DNA of 64,000 nt from Lactuca virosa. Lineage: Eukaryota > Streptophyta > Magnoliopsida > Asterales > Asteraceae. A program made the translations under genes and the position numbers. The notes under the pieces are model-generated. The model did no database searches and had not been told where the DNA came from. It worked only from the letters and a program-made list of their open reading frames with translations. The stretch covers positions 172,306,772 through 172,370,771 of the forward strand of contig CAKMRJ010005634.1 of NCBI GenBank assembly GCA_928212115.1. The letters are read 5' to 3'. Numbering within the stretch: the stretch's first letter is position 1; each line of letters starts with the position of its first letter. Shown piece after piece: positions 1 through 10,309 of this stretch.

Positions 1-1080
1 ATTATTGACAAAAGAAGGTTCTTTATAGAGAAAGATTAGAAAACGACGAGAGAAGCGAGATTTGAGCAAATTTTCGGGTGTTTGTTTGCGTCAATAAGTG
101 AGGAGTCACGCCTAACAGCTTCGTACATTCGTTGGTGACACATATATTCCAGAAATCAGCTCATTCTGGCACAAATTATTGCAATTTCAAGACCAACACG
201 TCGTTGTAATCCCCACCATGTCGTGTTGTCGCAGTCAGAATACCAGAAAAATAATATGTTTGAGCCACCACGAGGTGGTGAATTCCGCCATGAGGTGGTG
301 CTTTTCGAGTCCGTTTTTCGAGTCTGATCCCGTACTTTCAGTAGTCTAAGTGTTCAAGAGTGGCGTTTCCAATTTTATATTGAATTCCATGGTATAGATG
401 AGTTGTTCCCACACCATCGATTTTTATTTTTATGCCATGCTGAAGTAATGTCCCGGCTGCCACGACATGGTTGACACTTTCCTATATCGTGGGGGAGTTT
501 TCATCACATCAGGAGGCTGCCATTCTACTTTCCAATTCCGTTTCCACACTTTAGAGCAAGCTAGAGATCTTACAAACGATTCGAGATGCACCTTCTATCC
601 CAGGGGAGTCTGTTCTTTTTTCTACCTTTTATTGCTTTTAAATTATTTTATGCATACAATGAGGGCATTGTATGTAATAAGTGTGGGGTAGGGGGTCGGA
701 AAAGTAAATGCTAGAAAAGTAGTAAATTAATTTTTTTTAATAGATTTGAAATAATAATCTAAAAATTAAATCTAGTAATAATAGTTTAAACTTAAGTTGC
801 CAGTGTTGTGTGGGATGATCCAATGCGAGCTCAAATGTTTAACTGAGCTAATATATGTTATAGTATATCTGTGGCTTCCCAAGTCTTAGTGAAAATTCAT
901 GAGATATGAAAGGTAATCTGGTAGTTTATATGACATAATAAGTTTTGCAGCTTGTACCTGAAATCTATCCAGGAGAGCTTATGTAGTCATTGCACTTAGA
1001 CTAATACCTTTAACCAATAAGGGTTGAAGTTAAGCTCCCTTGCTTAAGTATGTAGGATTTGAGAGAAAAAAAGTGAGATA

Positions 1081-1167
<87 letters not shown>

Positions 1168-1658
1168 TACCAAAAAGTTGTAAGAATTTTGGAGCTATCA
1201 AGTATGAAGATCAAAAGATCAAAATTCTGAAGAATCAAAAGTTGAAGATACCAAAAATCAAACAAAAAGGAGGTGAATTCAAAGAAATCAAAGACCAATT
1301 ATTCAAAGAAGTGAAGAATTTAAAAGAGCTCCATTATGGTATCTAAAGTTGTAATTTCTAGATTATGTATGCTTGGGTAGCTTAACCAAAAATGCCTTGA
1401 GGTTAAGAAAGATTTCCAAGGATTGATTCGGAGGGTTGCAGAAATGAGTGTCGTATAAACTAAGGAGTGAAGGTTCATAAGAATTGTGAGTAGCTAGGAT
1501 TGGGAAGTTATTAGGAGATTTAGACACAAAAATGTGCATTGAGGTCTTGGTATAATGGTTGAGTTCAAAATGGATTGTCTTATATGATATTGGTGATGAA
1601 AGTTAGACTTAAAAAATTAGTTTGCTTGGGGCAAGCAAATGTTAAGTGTGGGGTATTT
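1..1658 (+). mobile_element. 3' internal region of an Athila-like element (element 1)
   Basis: This is non-coding sequence upstream of the LTR at 1659. It matches, in inverse orientation, the stretches between the second ORF and the 3' LTR of elements 2 (18564-20220) and 3 (39720-41512); the clearest shared block is 590-710 against 19440-19565 and 40615-40740. It ends in a purine-rich GTGTGGGGTATTT just before the LTR, the likely polypurine tract, which both other copies share. CACGTCGTG-like paired motifs occur at about 200-232 and 264-301. No ORF here is credible. The left end of the element lies outside the window. Confidence 0.7.
1084..1164. repeat. (GA)n microsatellite
   Basis: About 40 GA units with one interruption near 1152. 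The minus-strand ORF across it only translates the repeat as Ser-Leu. It lies in the 3' untranslated part of element 1. Elements 2 and 3 have only a few CT units at the homologous place (about 19050 and 40238), so the expansion is specific to this copy. Confidence 0.95.
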
Positions 1659-1663
1659 TGATA

Positions 1664-1738
<75 letters not shown>

Positions 1739-2366
1739 ATATATATTTTGCATAATATCTTAATACTTTTAGCTATAATTATGCTTATTATAGAACAAAA
1801 GGTACTTATTATGTTTAATATCTGTTATGTAGCATAAAAGACATGCTCGGAAGAAACATGGAAGGTGGAAGCAGGAAAATGCAAGCTTAGGCAAGAAGAA
1901 GACACAAGAAAGATGTTGCTAGACAACTTGACCCCTCGTCAGTATTTTGACCATATCTCATGACTCGTAACTCCGATTAAGGTGATTCAAAATTATCTGA
2001 AAACTAGAAACAATTTCAGACGAGTTTCGTGTTTTGAGAAAAGTCGAGTTCCGTAATTGCTAGCTAACCAAAAAGAAGAAGTGGATTCGAACTAAACGGG
2101 AGTGTTTTTAGTAATTGATTGAACCTTTGTTTAGCAATTAAGTTTATTTAGACTTGCAAAATCAGATAAAAACCTTTTTAATTATTGTTTGATTTTAGAT
2201 TAATTTAGAGTAATTATTTTAGCTAATTAAATTTGTTCCTTAGGTTCGACCCTAACTTACTTAAACTACACTACAATCTAACTAGGTACACTGCTTAGGT
2301 GCATATTAGTTAGTTAAGTTAGTTAGGATATAAATTTAAAAGAAGTAGGTACTTTTGTGCACATCA
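1659..2366 (+). mobile_element. LTR of Athila-like element 1
   Basis: It starts TGATATGTGCAT and ends GTGCACATCA, matching the termini of the element 3 LTR (TGATATTGCC ... GTGCACATCA). A polypurine tract precedes it and a tRNA-Asp primer site follows. At about 708 bp it is half the length of the element 2 and 3 LTRs (1.36-1.37 kb). The 3' half, from about 2040, resembles them, while the 5' half is different and holds a long AT/GT microsatellite. It is flanked on both sides by internal sequence in the same orientation. Confidence 0.8.
1668..1747. repeat. (AT)n-(GT)n compound microsatellite
   Basis: About 25 AT units are followed by about 10 GT units and a short AT tail, starting nine bases inside the LTR. 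Its position next to the 5' LTR terminus may affect U3 promoter spacing; that is inference. Confidence 0.95.
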
Positions 2367-2373
2367 AAGTTTT

Positions 2374-2391
2374 TGGCGCCGTTGCCGGGGA
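2374..2391 (+). other. Primer binding site, tRNA-Asp type
   Basis: TGGCGCCGTTGCCGGGGA begins seven bases after the LTR end. It is complementary to the 3' end of plant tRNA-Asp, the usual primer of Athila-lineage elements. This copy has the full match; the homologous sites of elements 2 and 3 carry C-to-T type changes. Confidence 0.9.
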
Positions 2392-2500
2392 ACGGCTATT
2401 TTAGTTGTTAATTTATTTGCTATAGCTTAATCGATCCTTTTTGTGGAGTAAAATCTACAAAAAGTTAACTTTTCAGCTTAGTTTTTTTTTCAGTACTCAA

Positions 2501-2620
2501 CTCACGACGTGAGCCTTAAGCTCACGACGTGAGTTCAGTAGTTTTTCATTTTTCTTCATTTTTCTTTTCTGTTTGAACTTTCTGCGACAACACGAGGTGG
2601 TGACTTTTACCACGTCGTGG
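2501..2620. repeat. Two pairs of CACGACGTG-type quasi-palindromes
   Basis: CTCACGACGTGAG occurs at 2501-2513 and again at 2521-2533, exactly 20 bp apart. A second pair follows: CACGAGGTGGTG at 2591 and CCACGTCGTGG at 2610. They lie in the untranslated leader between PBS and gag. Similar pairs occupy many places in elements 2 and 3 and in the LTR of element D. Confidence 0.85.
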
Positions 2621-2696
2621 TGACCAGTCAGTAGGCAATTTATAGTTAGTTTTTGTTTAGTTTTACGTTTTTATTTTTGTTTTATTGCAGTAGTTC

Positions 2697-3205
2697 ATGA
2701 CCAGAGGTTCCAACACGCCTTTGGTGCCATCACTTGAAGATCCAGAGTCGGCCCTTCACAAAAATACAGATAAGAACGCAGGAGTAAACAAAACACCGAA
2801 GAAGTCACCTTTCTAGGATCTCAAATCAGTATTTGGAAAGAAGACATGATAGAAAGTGGGAGAGTCAAGTACATCATCAAAGGACAAAAGCAAGGTTGAA
2901 AGCTTTGATCAGATATCTAACCCACAAGAATCCGAATACGAATCCAAGCCTGAATTCGAATTAGAAAAGAGTGAACCCAAATACGAACCAGAAAACGAGA
3001 TGGCGAACATTATGGATATGTCCATGGGAGCATACAAAAAGCGGATAAGAGACGATGTTGGTCCTGGTTTAGTACAACCTACAATTCCTGCAACTGCCAC
3101 ATTTGAGTTGAAAGAATACATCCTTAATGCACTTAAGGATGTACCATTTTCCTAGAGAGACAGTCTTACTAATTATGCTTCCGGTCACTTTTAAAGGAGC
3201 TGCAA
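2697..3205 (+). pseudogene. Athila-like Gag N-terminal fragment (element 1)
   Basis: The frame starts with MTRGSNTPL and resembles the Gag start of elements 2 and 3: an acidic N-terminal region, then the block MGAYKKRIRDDVGPGL and TFELKEYILNALKDV, the entry to the retrotransposon Gag domain. Stops lie after KKSPF and GKKT. Near 3153 about 32 codons present in element 3 are deleted, joining VPFS to the VLLIMLP stretch. It ends at 3205 where the LTR of element A begins, so element A inserted into this gag. The zinc knuckle and protease parts are missing. Confidence 0.75.
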
Positions 3206-3448
3206 TGTAACACTCTAAATCAGGTATGACCTTGTAGCCCTTGAAGTATTTCAAATATGACATAAGAAGCCCTTGAAGTATTTCAAATATGACATATGAA
3301 GCCCTTAAGTACGCTGGGCGTACTTATGATTACGCTTAGCGTACTTCGCGAGGAGGATCGCGGAGGGGCAGCACGTATGTTGGGCGTACCACGAGTACGC
3401 TGGGCATACGTGCCGGATGTCTAAACCCTAAAATCCGGACTTGTGACC

Positions 3449-3456
3449 TATATAAA
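3449..3456 (+). promoter_or_regulatory. TATA box of the element A LTR
   Basis: TATATAAA lies about 240 bp into the LTR, downstream of the GTACGC motifs, where a U3 promoter is expected. No transcript start can be seen from sequence. Confidence 0.5.
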
Positions 3457-3974
3457 CACCCTAAACTCATTTGGGCCTCACCCTAGACAGCCTCCTTCAC
3501 CTTCAAACGTTTCTGAAAACCCTAATACCATTTGTGAGTGCATTTTGAGCCTTAAGAGTGCATTTGTGGTCCTTATAGTGTTCATTCAAGAAAGAGAAGT
3601 TGTCAAGGAAGCTTGGAGTGTCATTTGGCTTCAAGAATCTGTATATAGTCGACCTTGAGGAGCTTATGGAGATATAAAGCTTGGACATTTCCATCTTAAT
3701 CTTTAGATCTAGCTAGGGTTTTCTAGTTTTGTCCCTTTGGTTGATTTTGGACCTCCACTTGTGAGTTAAGCAACTCCAGAGGATGGAAATGGCAGATCTG
3801 AGGTCCCTTGGTCCTTTTGCATCATAAAAATGGAGTCTTGGTTGGTGTTTTGACCTCATACATGGGTTAAGAACCTTATAAAGGTCTTAATGGGGGTGTT
3901 GGGAGCATATGAGACATGAAAAGGCATAAAGTTGCCAACTTTATACCCTAGGTCGTCCTAATAAGCGTAGATCT

Positions 3975-4741
3975 TGTTGGATTAATGTCTAAGTCCATAA
4001 CTATATTTGGTATGTACTTGACCCGACCCGACATGGTCCATTTGGGTTGCACTTCACCGACACAACTTATATGGATAGTCTTTTGAGAATAGTATATTTA
4101 TGATTTATATTAATATATTATAAGTTCTAATATATTAATATATAATCATATTATTTAATTAGTATTGATCAAGAATTAATTTATAATTAATTAAGTGATC
4201 AAAAGGAACTAATTAAATATGGACTCTTAGATATATATATGTGTAGTGGGCCAAGTTCATTTAGGTTGGGCTAAGTCTTCATGGATAGTCCATGGAGCTT
4301 TAACCCATGGATCCTAGGAAATAAAAGGTCATGGGTATTAGGGTTTAACCCTAATCCTCCACACTATATAAAGGGTCTTATGGTTCATGAAATTATGCTA
4401 GTGGCTAGTGTGGATACACTAAAGAGGGCAATAACCGATTTCATAGTGTGAGCCAAGTATCCATATTCTCTAAAGGTTTTCCAAGGTGTTTTGGTGATTT
4501 GTGATTCCACTTGAGGCTTCCACACTATTGGGGCTAAGCTCTTAAAGCTTGAAGACATCAAGCTACATCAAAAGGTTTGTCATCTAACTAGAACTTTGTA
4601 GTATAGGTGCTTCATAATATGCTAGTTAGGATGAAACCTTGGAATATTTAATATTTGCATGTATAATAGAGAAAACATAGATCCAAGGTTTATAGGGTTG
4701 CATGTACACCATAGGAGTGTTAGAATGCTCAAAACCCAACA
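3975..4741 (+). mobile_element. Copia solo LTR with 5-bp TSD
   Basis: A 767-bp LTR starting TGTTGGATTA and ending CCCAACA, flanked by perfect GATCT duplications at 3970-3974 and 4742-4746. It is homologous to both LTRs of the Copia at 8732-15437, sharing the start, a TATA box (TATATAAA, about 4365) and the end region with CATGTACACCATAGGA. There is no primer site or internal region beside it, so it is the product of LTR-LTR recombination. It sits inside the LTR of element A. Confidence 0.93.
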
Positions 4742-5230
4742 GATCTGACTTTTGGACGTAAAAGAATCGAGTATTAAGTACTTAATGGAAAAACTGCTTA
4801 ATCTGTTAGTACGTTGGGCGTAACCCAGTATACGTTGCGCGTAAGTCCCACAGCCCCAGTACGCTGCGCGTACTAGGGTGGTACGCTAAGCGTACACATC
4901 AAATGGGCTTGGATCTGTTTTAGGCCTTTGATCTGTTGGGCCTCATTTGGTTATTGGACTTGGTTGCATTCTGTGAATAGTGGGCCATTTTTTTCTGTAT
5001 TGGGTCATTTGTGTTATGGTAGGGCCTTATTGGGCCAAGAGGCCCATTAATGATTTTTGGTCATGGACTTTGGGCCCATTAACAAAGAAAGGATATTTGG
5101 GCCTTCATGGAAGGACTTGGGGTTGGGTCCCCTTTGATTATGTGATGTCCTAACATGGGTTAATATTATTATTCAGTACGGGAGGTTACAGACTGTCAGG
5201 AGAGTAGCTTTCAGATTCGTCAGAAAAAAG

Positions 5231-5614
5231 GTGAGTCTTCTCACCATACCAATGGGTCTAAGGCACCAAGGCCGGCTCATTTTATGATAGTTGGTATACT
5301 CGTTGTGTAGAGGTGTGTGGCATGATTTCGTGGTAATATGTGGTAGAGATAGCCTTTATGGCTATGGTAGAGATAGCTTTATAGCTAACGGTAGAGATAG
5401 CCTTTATGGCTAATGGTAGAGATAGCTTTTATAGCTAACGGTAGAGATAGCCTTATGGCTACTGGTAGAGATATCTTTATAGCTAAGATGTTATGTAATA
5501 TGTGGTAGAGGAAGCTTTTACAGCTGTTATGATATGTGCTATGTGATTTGTGTGTTGGGGTATGCTCTAGGGAGCTCACTAAGCGTTAGCTTACAGTCTG
5601 TGTATTTGTTTCAG
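5231..5614 (+). other. Putative LTR leader intron of element A
   Basis: The donor-like AAG/GTGAGT is at 5231 and the acceptor TTTGTTTCAG/GTAC ends at 5614, preceded by GCTTACAG, which resembles a plant branch site. The 384-nt interval lies downstream of the LTR TATA box and holds the stem-loop array. The same donor-array-acceptor order occurs in the LTRs of B, D and E and in the solo LTR at 28960. Splicing is inferred; no transcript was seen. Confidence 0.5.
5346..5526 (+). repeat. 24-25 bp stem-loop array in the element A LTR
   Basis: Units begin near 5350, 5374, 5398, 5423, 5448 and 5472. Each is GGTAGAGA plus a small inverted repeat. Stems alternate between TAGCC/GGCTA (units 1, 3, 5) and TAGCT/AGCTA (units 2, 4) around a TTAT or TTTAT loop, so one base pair changes on both sides together. 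Unit 6 has one mismatch, and a seventh weaker AGCT/AGCT copy lies near 5513-5524. Confidence 0.85.
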
Positions 5615-5810
5615 GTACATTGGAGCCCAAGGGCAAGGGCAAAGCTTGATGACGCGGCGTGCACTCTATCAGGCGTTTTCATGGGACACTCTGATGTTTG
5701 GAATAAAAGTTGTATTTGACTTATGTTTTGAAATGAATTATAATTGGATTTTCTTAATGTTTTGAGGAGCTTATAGCCTTAGAATGACTGTGTTGGCCTT
5801 ATTTCCTGTT

Positions 5811-6193
5811 CCTTGTTTGGTTGTGGTCTTAGGGTAGAATCTTTTATTCGAAAGTCTATTTGATCCTTTTCTGTGTATAATTTGCATGCATAAAGGCAAC
5901 CTGTCATGATTGGTTTGATTGATATGAGTAGAGTAAATCTTAGGACAGCCTGAGATTGATGTATGCGGTATTTGTGGAATATGGTTCAGTTTTGGGACGA
6001 ATTGGAGTTATCAGGTAGAGTATTGGGGAAAGGTACAAGTAGGTGTGGAAGGTACTATTGGGTCCGTACTACAGAAAGCACATGACCTGTACCCGAACCA
6101 ATGTTAGATCTGACAGCTCTAAGGAGGATCGGTGTGGGAAGATCCCCTATATATATGTCTTGATTACTATGGTTTTAGACATTTCAGTTCAGC
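5811..6193 (+). other. Leader of Tekay-like element A
   Basis: Untranslated sequence before gag. The part from about 6028 (GGTACAAGTAGGTGTGGAAG, then GGGTCCGTACTAC) resembles the leader of element B near 16770-16812. No primer site for tRNA-Met is found upstream, so the LTR-leader boundary has been lost or has decayed. Confidence 0.55.
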
Positions 6194-7373
6194 ATGGTGG
6201 TGACACAATTTGGGACATGGGGATCAGGATCTGGATTTGGATGGGGCGGCGGTGCAGAGCCCGTTGATGAGAGGTTATGCGAGATCATTGTAGAAGAGGT
6301 TACGAAGGGCATCCTTGACGCTACCCCAGTGATCTTTGGGACGGTCAAGGAGGGGATTATGGAGATTATGGAGGAGAGGCTCAGATCATTCAGGGCTGAG
6401 ATTGCTGCAGGCCAGATCATGGCCCGAACTCCCTCATTTTGGGAGTTCAAGGAGCGTGGGGCGCCAGAGTTTTTCGGGGTAAGGGACCCCATCGTTAGCT
6501 GACACTGGGTGGCGGATATTGAGAACGCCCAGCGCACGAGTTCTTGCACGGATGCGGCAAATGTGGGATTTGCTTCTTGTATGCTGAGAGACAGGGCTCG
6601 GGATTGGTGGGGCGAGGTTACCAGCCAGGTGGGAGCAGCCGGTGTGGCTGAGATGACATGGGCCGAGTTCGTTCGGCGATTTGACATGGAGTTTGCACCA
6701 GCCATTGAGGTGCAGAGGATGGTGAGGGAGTTCCAGGAATTCCAGCAGACCACTGAGACTGTGGCGGAGATCACCGCCAAGTTTCATGAGTGAGCATTGT
6801 TGATTCCTCAGTATGCTATTGACGAGGATATGCGCAGGACGAGATATCATTCCATGTTGAGGGATGATATACGGGAATTTATGAGCTTTACAGGGTGCAA
6901 AACCCTGAATGAGATGGTAGAGAAGGCCCGGGAACGGGAAATGGAGTTGGACTTCCGCACCAAGCGGAAGTCGGAGCAGGCACAAGCAGCGGTGGGTTAG
7001 GCTAAGAAGCCTAGGACCTCAGACACTTCCAGCAGGGGTCAGCAGGGTCGGGGCCGGTGTGCCAAGTGCAGTAGGGTGCACAGTGGAGCTTGTCGTATCA
7101 CAGGCTTGGGATGCAATGCATGTGGCCAGCAGGGCCACTTGAACAGGGACTTCCCCACGTGGAGCTTGATTTGTTTTCACTGCAACCAGACCGACCATAA
7201 GCGGCTCAACTGTCTGTGGTTGCAGGGAGGGGGAGGAGCGGTGGCGACACCTGCGCCCTCCACATTGAGGATTACCGATGGCTGCCCTGCTAAGGCGGAT
7301 GCTCCAGCGGTGAAGAGCCACGCATTTCAGCTGACTACCGAGGAGTCTCGGGAAGCGCCAAACGTTGTGGCCG
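6194..7373 (+). pseudogene. Tekay-like Gag of element A, exon 1
   Basis: Capsid-nucleocapsid precursor of a Ty3 chromovirus. The Gag domain shows RDRARDWWGEV (about 6590) and FVRRFDMEFAP (about 6670). The nucleocapsid part has CX2C knuckles at about 7060-7210; the middle one ends in Phe (HLNRDF) where Cys is expected, and the last is CFHCNQTDHKRLNC. The start ATG aligns with that of element B. In-frame stops lie at 6500 (TGA), 6791 (TGA) and 6998 (TAG), each one C-to-T step from CGA or CAG. The frame then runs to the intron donor at 7374. It is dead as a protein. Confidence 0.85.
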
Positions 7374-7441
7374 GTACGTGTTTATTCTTCTCTACTTACT
7401 ATTTATTGTATTGCTTATATGTGCATTGTTCTTATGTATAG
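7374..7441 (+). other. 68-nt GT-AG intron between gag and protease
   Basis: Exon ...GTGGCCG is followed by GTACGTG, a T-rich stretch, and TTATGTATAG, then GGACCTTTTTGG. Removing 68 nt (not a multiple of three) joins the Gag frame to the protease frame to give the VAGTFLVN junction seen as continuous coding in element D (ASGTFLVN, near 58116). If retained, the Gag frame meets a TAG at 7439-7441, whose AG is the acceptor dinucleotide. The fit of both splice sites and frames is strong, but no transcript was seen. Confidence 0.75.
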
Positions 7442-8731
7442 GGACCTTTTTGGTCAATGGTATGTCTGCTCATGTCATGTTTGATTCGGGTGCTACCCGA
7501 CCGTTCGTATTTCTTGCACTTAGCAGGAAGTTCCGGGACGCGCGTGGAACTCTGGATTCCCCACTCGAGGTAGAGATTGCAGATGACCGCATCGTTAGTG
7601 CTACGAGGGTGTATCAGGACTGTGTTCTGAATGTGCTTGGTGAGAGGTTTCGTGTCAACCTAGTCCTGATACCATTGCTAGGGCTGAAGGTGATTGTTGG
7701 GATGGACTGGTTGGGGGCCAATGGGGCCATGATTGATTGCGAGCGCCAGCTGGTGAGGGTTCGAACCCCAAGTGGGGGAGAATTGGTTATTCATGGTGAG
7801 AGAGCCTCGCAGGGGCCAACTCTTTGTTCGGCTGCGAGGGCTAGATGTTTTTGCAACAGGGTTGTACAGGATTTCTGGCTTATATCTCGGATACGAGGGT
7901 TGAGACAACGACAGATGTGGGTAGTGTGCCGATTTTACAGGAATTTCGGGGTGTTTTTCCCGAAGAGTTACCAGGAGTGTCTCCGGAGAGGCAGGTTGAG
8001 TTTCACATTGATTTGGTGCCGGGTGCCGCCCCTATAGCGAAGGCACCATACCGACTAGCACCGCCTGAGATGCAGGAGCTATCTGCGTAGCTTCAGGAGC
8101 TGCTAGACCGAGGGTTCATCCGTCCGAGTAGTTCCTCGTGGGGAGCACCGATCCTTTTCGTGAAAAAGAAGGATGGATCACACAGGATGTGCATCGATTA
8201 TAGGGATCTGAACAAACTAATGGCGAAGAACCGTTATCCGTTGCCAAGGATCGATGATTTTTTGATCAGTTGTAGGGTGCGTCTTGCTTTTCCAAGATTG
8301 ATCTTCAGTCATGATACCATCAGATGAGAATTCGGGATGAGGATATACCGAAGACGGCTTCCAGGACTCGGTATGGGCATTATGAGTTTGTGGTGATGCC
8401 GTTTGGGCTCACCAATGCCCCAGCAGCGTTCATGGATCTCATGAACAAGGTGTGTAGACCGATGCTGGATCGGTCGGTGATCGTTTTTATTGATGATATC
8501 CTGGTCTACTCTAAGTCTAAGGAGCAGCACGAGCAACATTTGAGGGAGGCATTAGAGACTCTGGGGGCGGAGAGGTTGTATGCTAAGTTCTCCAAGTGTG
8601 ATTTTTGGCTGCGGGAGGTACATTTTTTAGGGCACATCATCAATCAGGAGGGTATTTCGGTTGATCCAGCTAAGGTTGAGGCAGCGATGCAGTGGGAAGC
8701 ACCGAAGAATGCTTCCGAGATCCGTAGCTTC
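7442..8731 (+). pseudogene. Tekay-like protease and reverse transcriptase of element A, 5' part
   Basis: The aspartic protease has the DSG active-site triad at about 7483 and the LGLKVIVGMDWL block at about 7680. Reverse transcriptase follows in another frame: the fingers region with RGFIRPSSSSWGAPILFVKKKDG (about 8110-8170 in nucleotides), then MPFGLTNAPAAF and the catalytic FIDDILVYS at about 8486, KCDFWL and FLGHI. Frameshifts occur near 7850-7900 and 8260-8310, and TAG stops at 8088 and about 8272 fit CAG-to-TAG change. The Copia insertion interrupts it at 8731; the frame resumes at 15438. Confidence 0.88.
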
Positions 8732-9520
8732 TATTGGATTAGTGTCTAAGTCCATAACTATTTTGGTATGTACTTGACCCGATTGTGAGCATGGTCCTTT
8801 TGGGTTGCCTTCACCATAGCAATATGTAGGATGAATTAAGAAGAGAAATGTTTAATTATGATTTATTAATATATTATGAGAATAATATATTAAAGGAGAA
8901 ATCATATTGTTTAATTAATATTAGTCAAGAATTAATTAAGAATTAATTTTGTGGCTAAAAGAGATTAATTAAACTTAAGGGACTTATTGTGTAATTATAA
9001 GATAATTACATAGATGGGCTAATGGACTCCATAGAAGTTGGAGTGGACGAATTCTATGGGGAAACCCATTAGAAATCGTCCAAGGCTTCTAAAGAGGGAG
9101 TCCATGGGCTGCTTAGGGCTTAAGCAGTCAGATTAGGGTTTCCTAGCTGTAAACCCTAATAGCCAGCAGATATAAGGAACCCTTATGGCCCCAAAAATGT
9201 GGTGAATACTTCCTTTAGGGTTTCCAGCCGTTTTTGGTGCCTCATCTCTCCTCCCTCTTCATCCAAGTTGCTTAGTGGTGTTTGTGACTCCATTAGAGGT
9301 GCAACACTTGAGGCACTAAGCTTTCTGAAGCCAAGGATTGATTGTTATTGCTATATAACAATCAAAGGTAAGATCTAAATCCTAATTTCACTTATAGTTT
9401 ATTAGATCTAGGGTTTATGGCTTTGGATTATCAATTGCATGTTCATTAGACAAACTAGATCCAAAGCTATTAGGGTTTGCATGTACACCATAGGATTGAT
9501 GTAGTGCTCGAAACCCATCA
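8732..9520 (+). repeat. 5' LTR of the Copia element
   Basis: 789 bp, nearly identical to the 3' LTR and homologous to the solo LTR at 3975-4741, whose TGTTGG start suggests that TATTGG here is a mutated terminus. Confidence 0.92.
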
Positions 9521-9521
9521 G

Positions 9522-9533
9522 TGGTATCAGAAC
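9522..9533 (+). other. Primer binding site, initiator tRNA-Met type
   Basis: TGGTATCAGAAC follows the LTR after one base. The usual Copia site is TGGTATCAGAGC, so one position differs. Confidence 0.85.
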
Positions 9534-9619
9534 CTAGGGCTGTTTGTTTGATGTATTTGATGCTATATTTGATTATTCAAGCTTAAAATCGAAAAAATTT
9601 GAGTTTCTGGGGGCTGGAA

Positions 9620-9695
9620 TCGCCGAGTCCATGGCTGAACTCGCCGAGTCCACTGTGAACTCGACGAGTCCAGTGCTGACTCGACGAGTCTGAGA
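9620..9695. repeat. Four ACTCGNCGAGT quasi-palindromes in the Copia leader
   Basis: Two CGCCGAGTCC copies followed by two ACTCGACGAGTC copies, spaced about 20-25 bp, in the untranslated leader. The same motif recurs in the LTR of the unrelated Tekay-like element E (60005-60440 and 61040-61146). Confidence 0.85.
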
Positions 9696-10309
9696 CGCAG
9701 AATGCTGTTTTGCGGGATTTTGACCTGTTTTGGCTGTGGATAATTACCTAAAACGTTTTTTGTCAATAAAATCCGAATTTTATCTATATTGGGTGATTAT
9801 CCTTGCCAAAATAGAAGATAATTGTCAAAATTTAGATAATCTTTGTTTTATTAGATAAAGATTGATTATTTGTAATTTAGATTTGAATTATCTTGTGGAA
9901 AAATTTCAATTTTCCCCTTTAGGTTTTATAGTTTAAATTTGAACTTAAAAGTTTTTGTTTTTGAAATTTAAATTCTAAACCCTAATGTTTTGAAAAGTTC
10001 AAAACTTGCCCTCAAGTTTTGGAATTTAAAATTTTGATTAATAGTTTAATTATGTAATATTTAAATTCTAAAACCCTAGTATTTTTGAAAAAGTTCAAAT
10101 TACACCCTTATGGTTTTATTAATTAATTAAGGTGTATAATTAAAAGAGATTTAATAAACCATAAAGTTTTGGTTTACATTTAATTAAATTAAAAGTATAA
10201 TATATTAAATTAGACCACCTAGTATTTTAAAAGTGTAAAATACACCCTATACTATATATAACATCAAAAGTCTAATATTATATATATGTATGAGTAAACA
10301 GTCAGTCTT

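Larger units (their letters stand above)
3206..5810 (+). mobile_element. 5' LTR of Tekay-like element A (3' end approximate)
   Basis: It starts TGTAACACTC directly after the element 1 gag and aligns in layout with the LTR at 33939-35523. Order: GTACGC quasi-palindromes (3309-3344 and 3374-3410, again at 4809-4895 after the inserted solo LTR), a TATA box, a GTGAGT site at 5231, a stem-loop array, and TTTCAG at 5609-5614. The 3' LTR terminus and the primer site are not recognisable, so the end is estimated from the other copy. A 31-bp tandem duplication lies at about 3237-3298. The sequence contains a 767-bp Copia solo LTR at 3975-4741. Confidence 0.7.

Noticed and set aside
1010..1201. Ser-Leu repeat protein on the minus strand
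   Set aside because: It is only the translation of a (GA)n microsatellite.
1646..1837. Tyr-Ile and Val-Cys repeat ORF
   Set aside because: It is the translation of the AT/GT microsatellite in the LTR.
2374..2391. tRNA-like sequence
   Set aside because: It matches only the 3' end of tRNA-Asp and sits at a primer binding site; no cloverleaf surrounds it. The same holds for the tRNA-Met matches at 9522, 56515 and 59084.
5346..5526. Regularly spaced repeats resembling a CRISPR array
   Set aside because: The units are near-identical over their whole length with no unique spacers, the sequence is a plant LTR, and no cas genes exist.
7378..7441. Start of the protease ORF at 7378
   Set aside because: This part is intron sequence; the protease homology begins at GTFLVN just after 7441.
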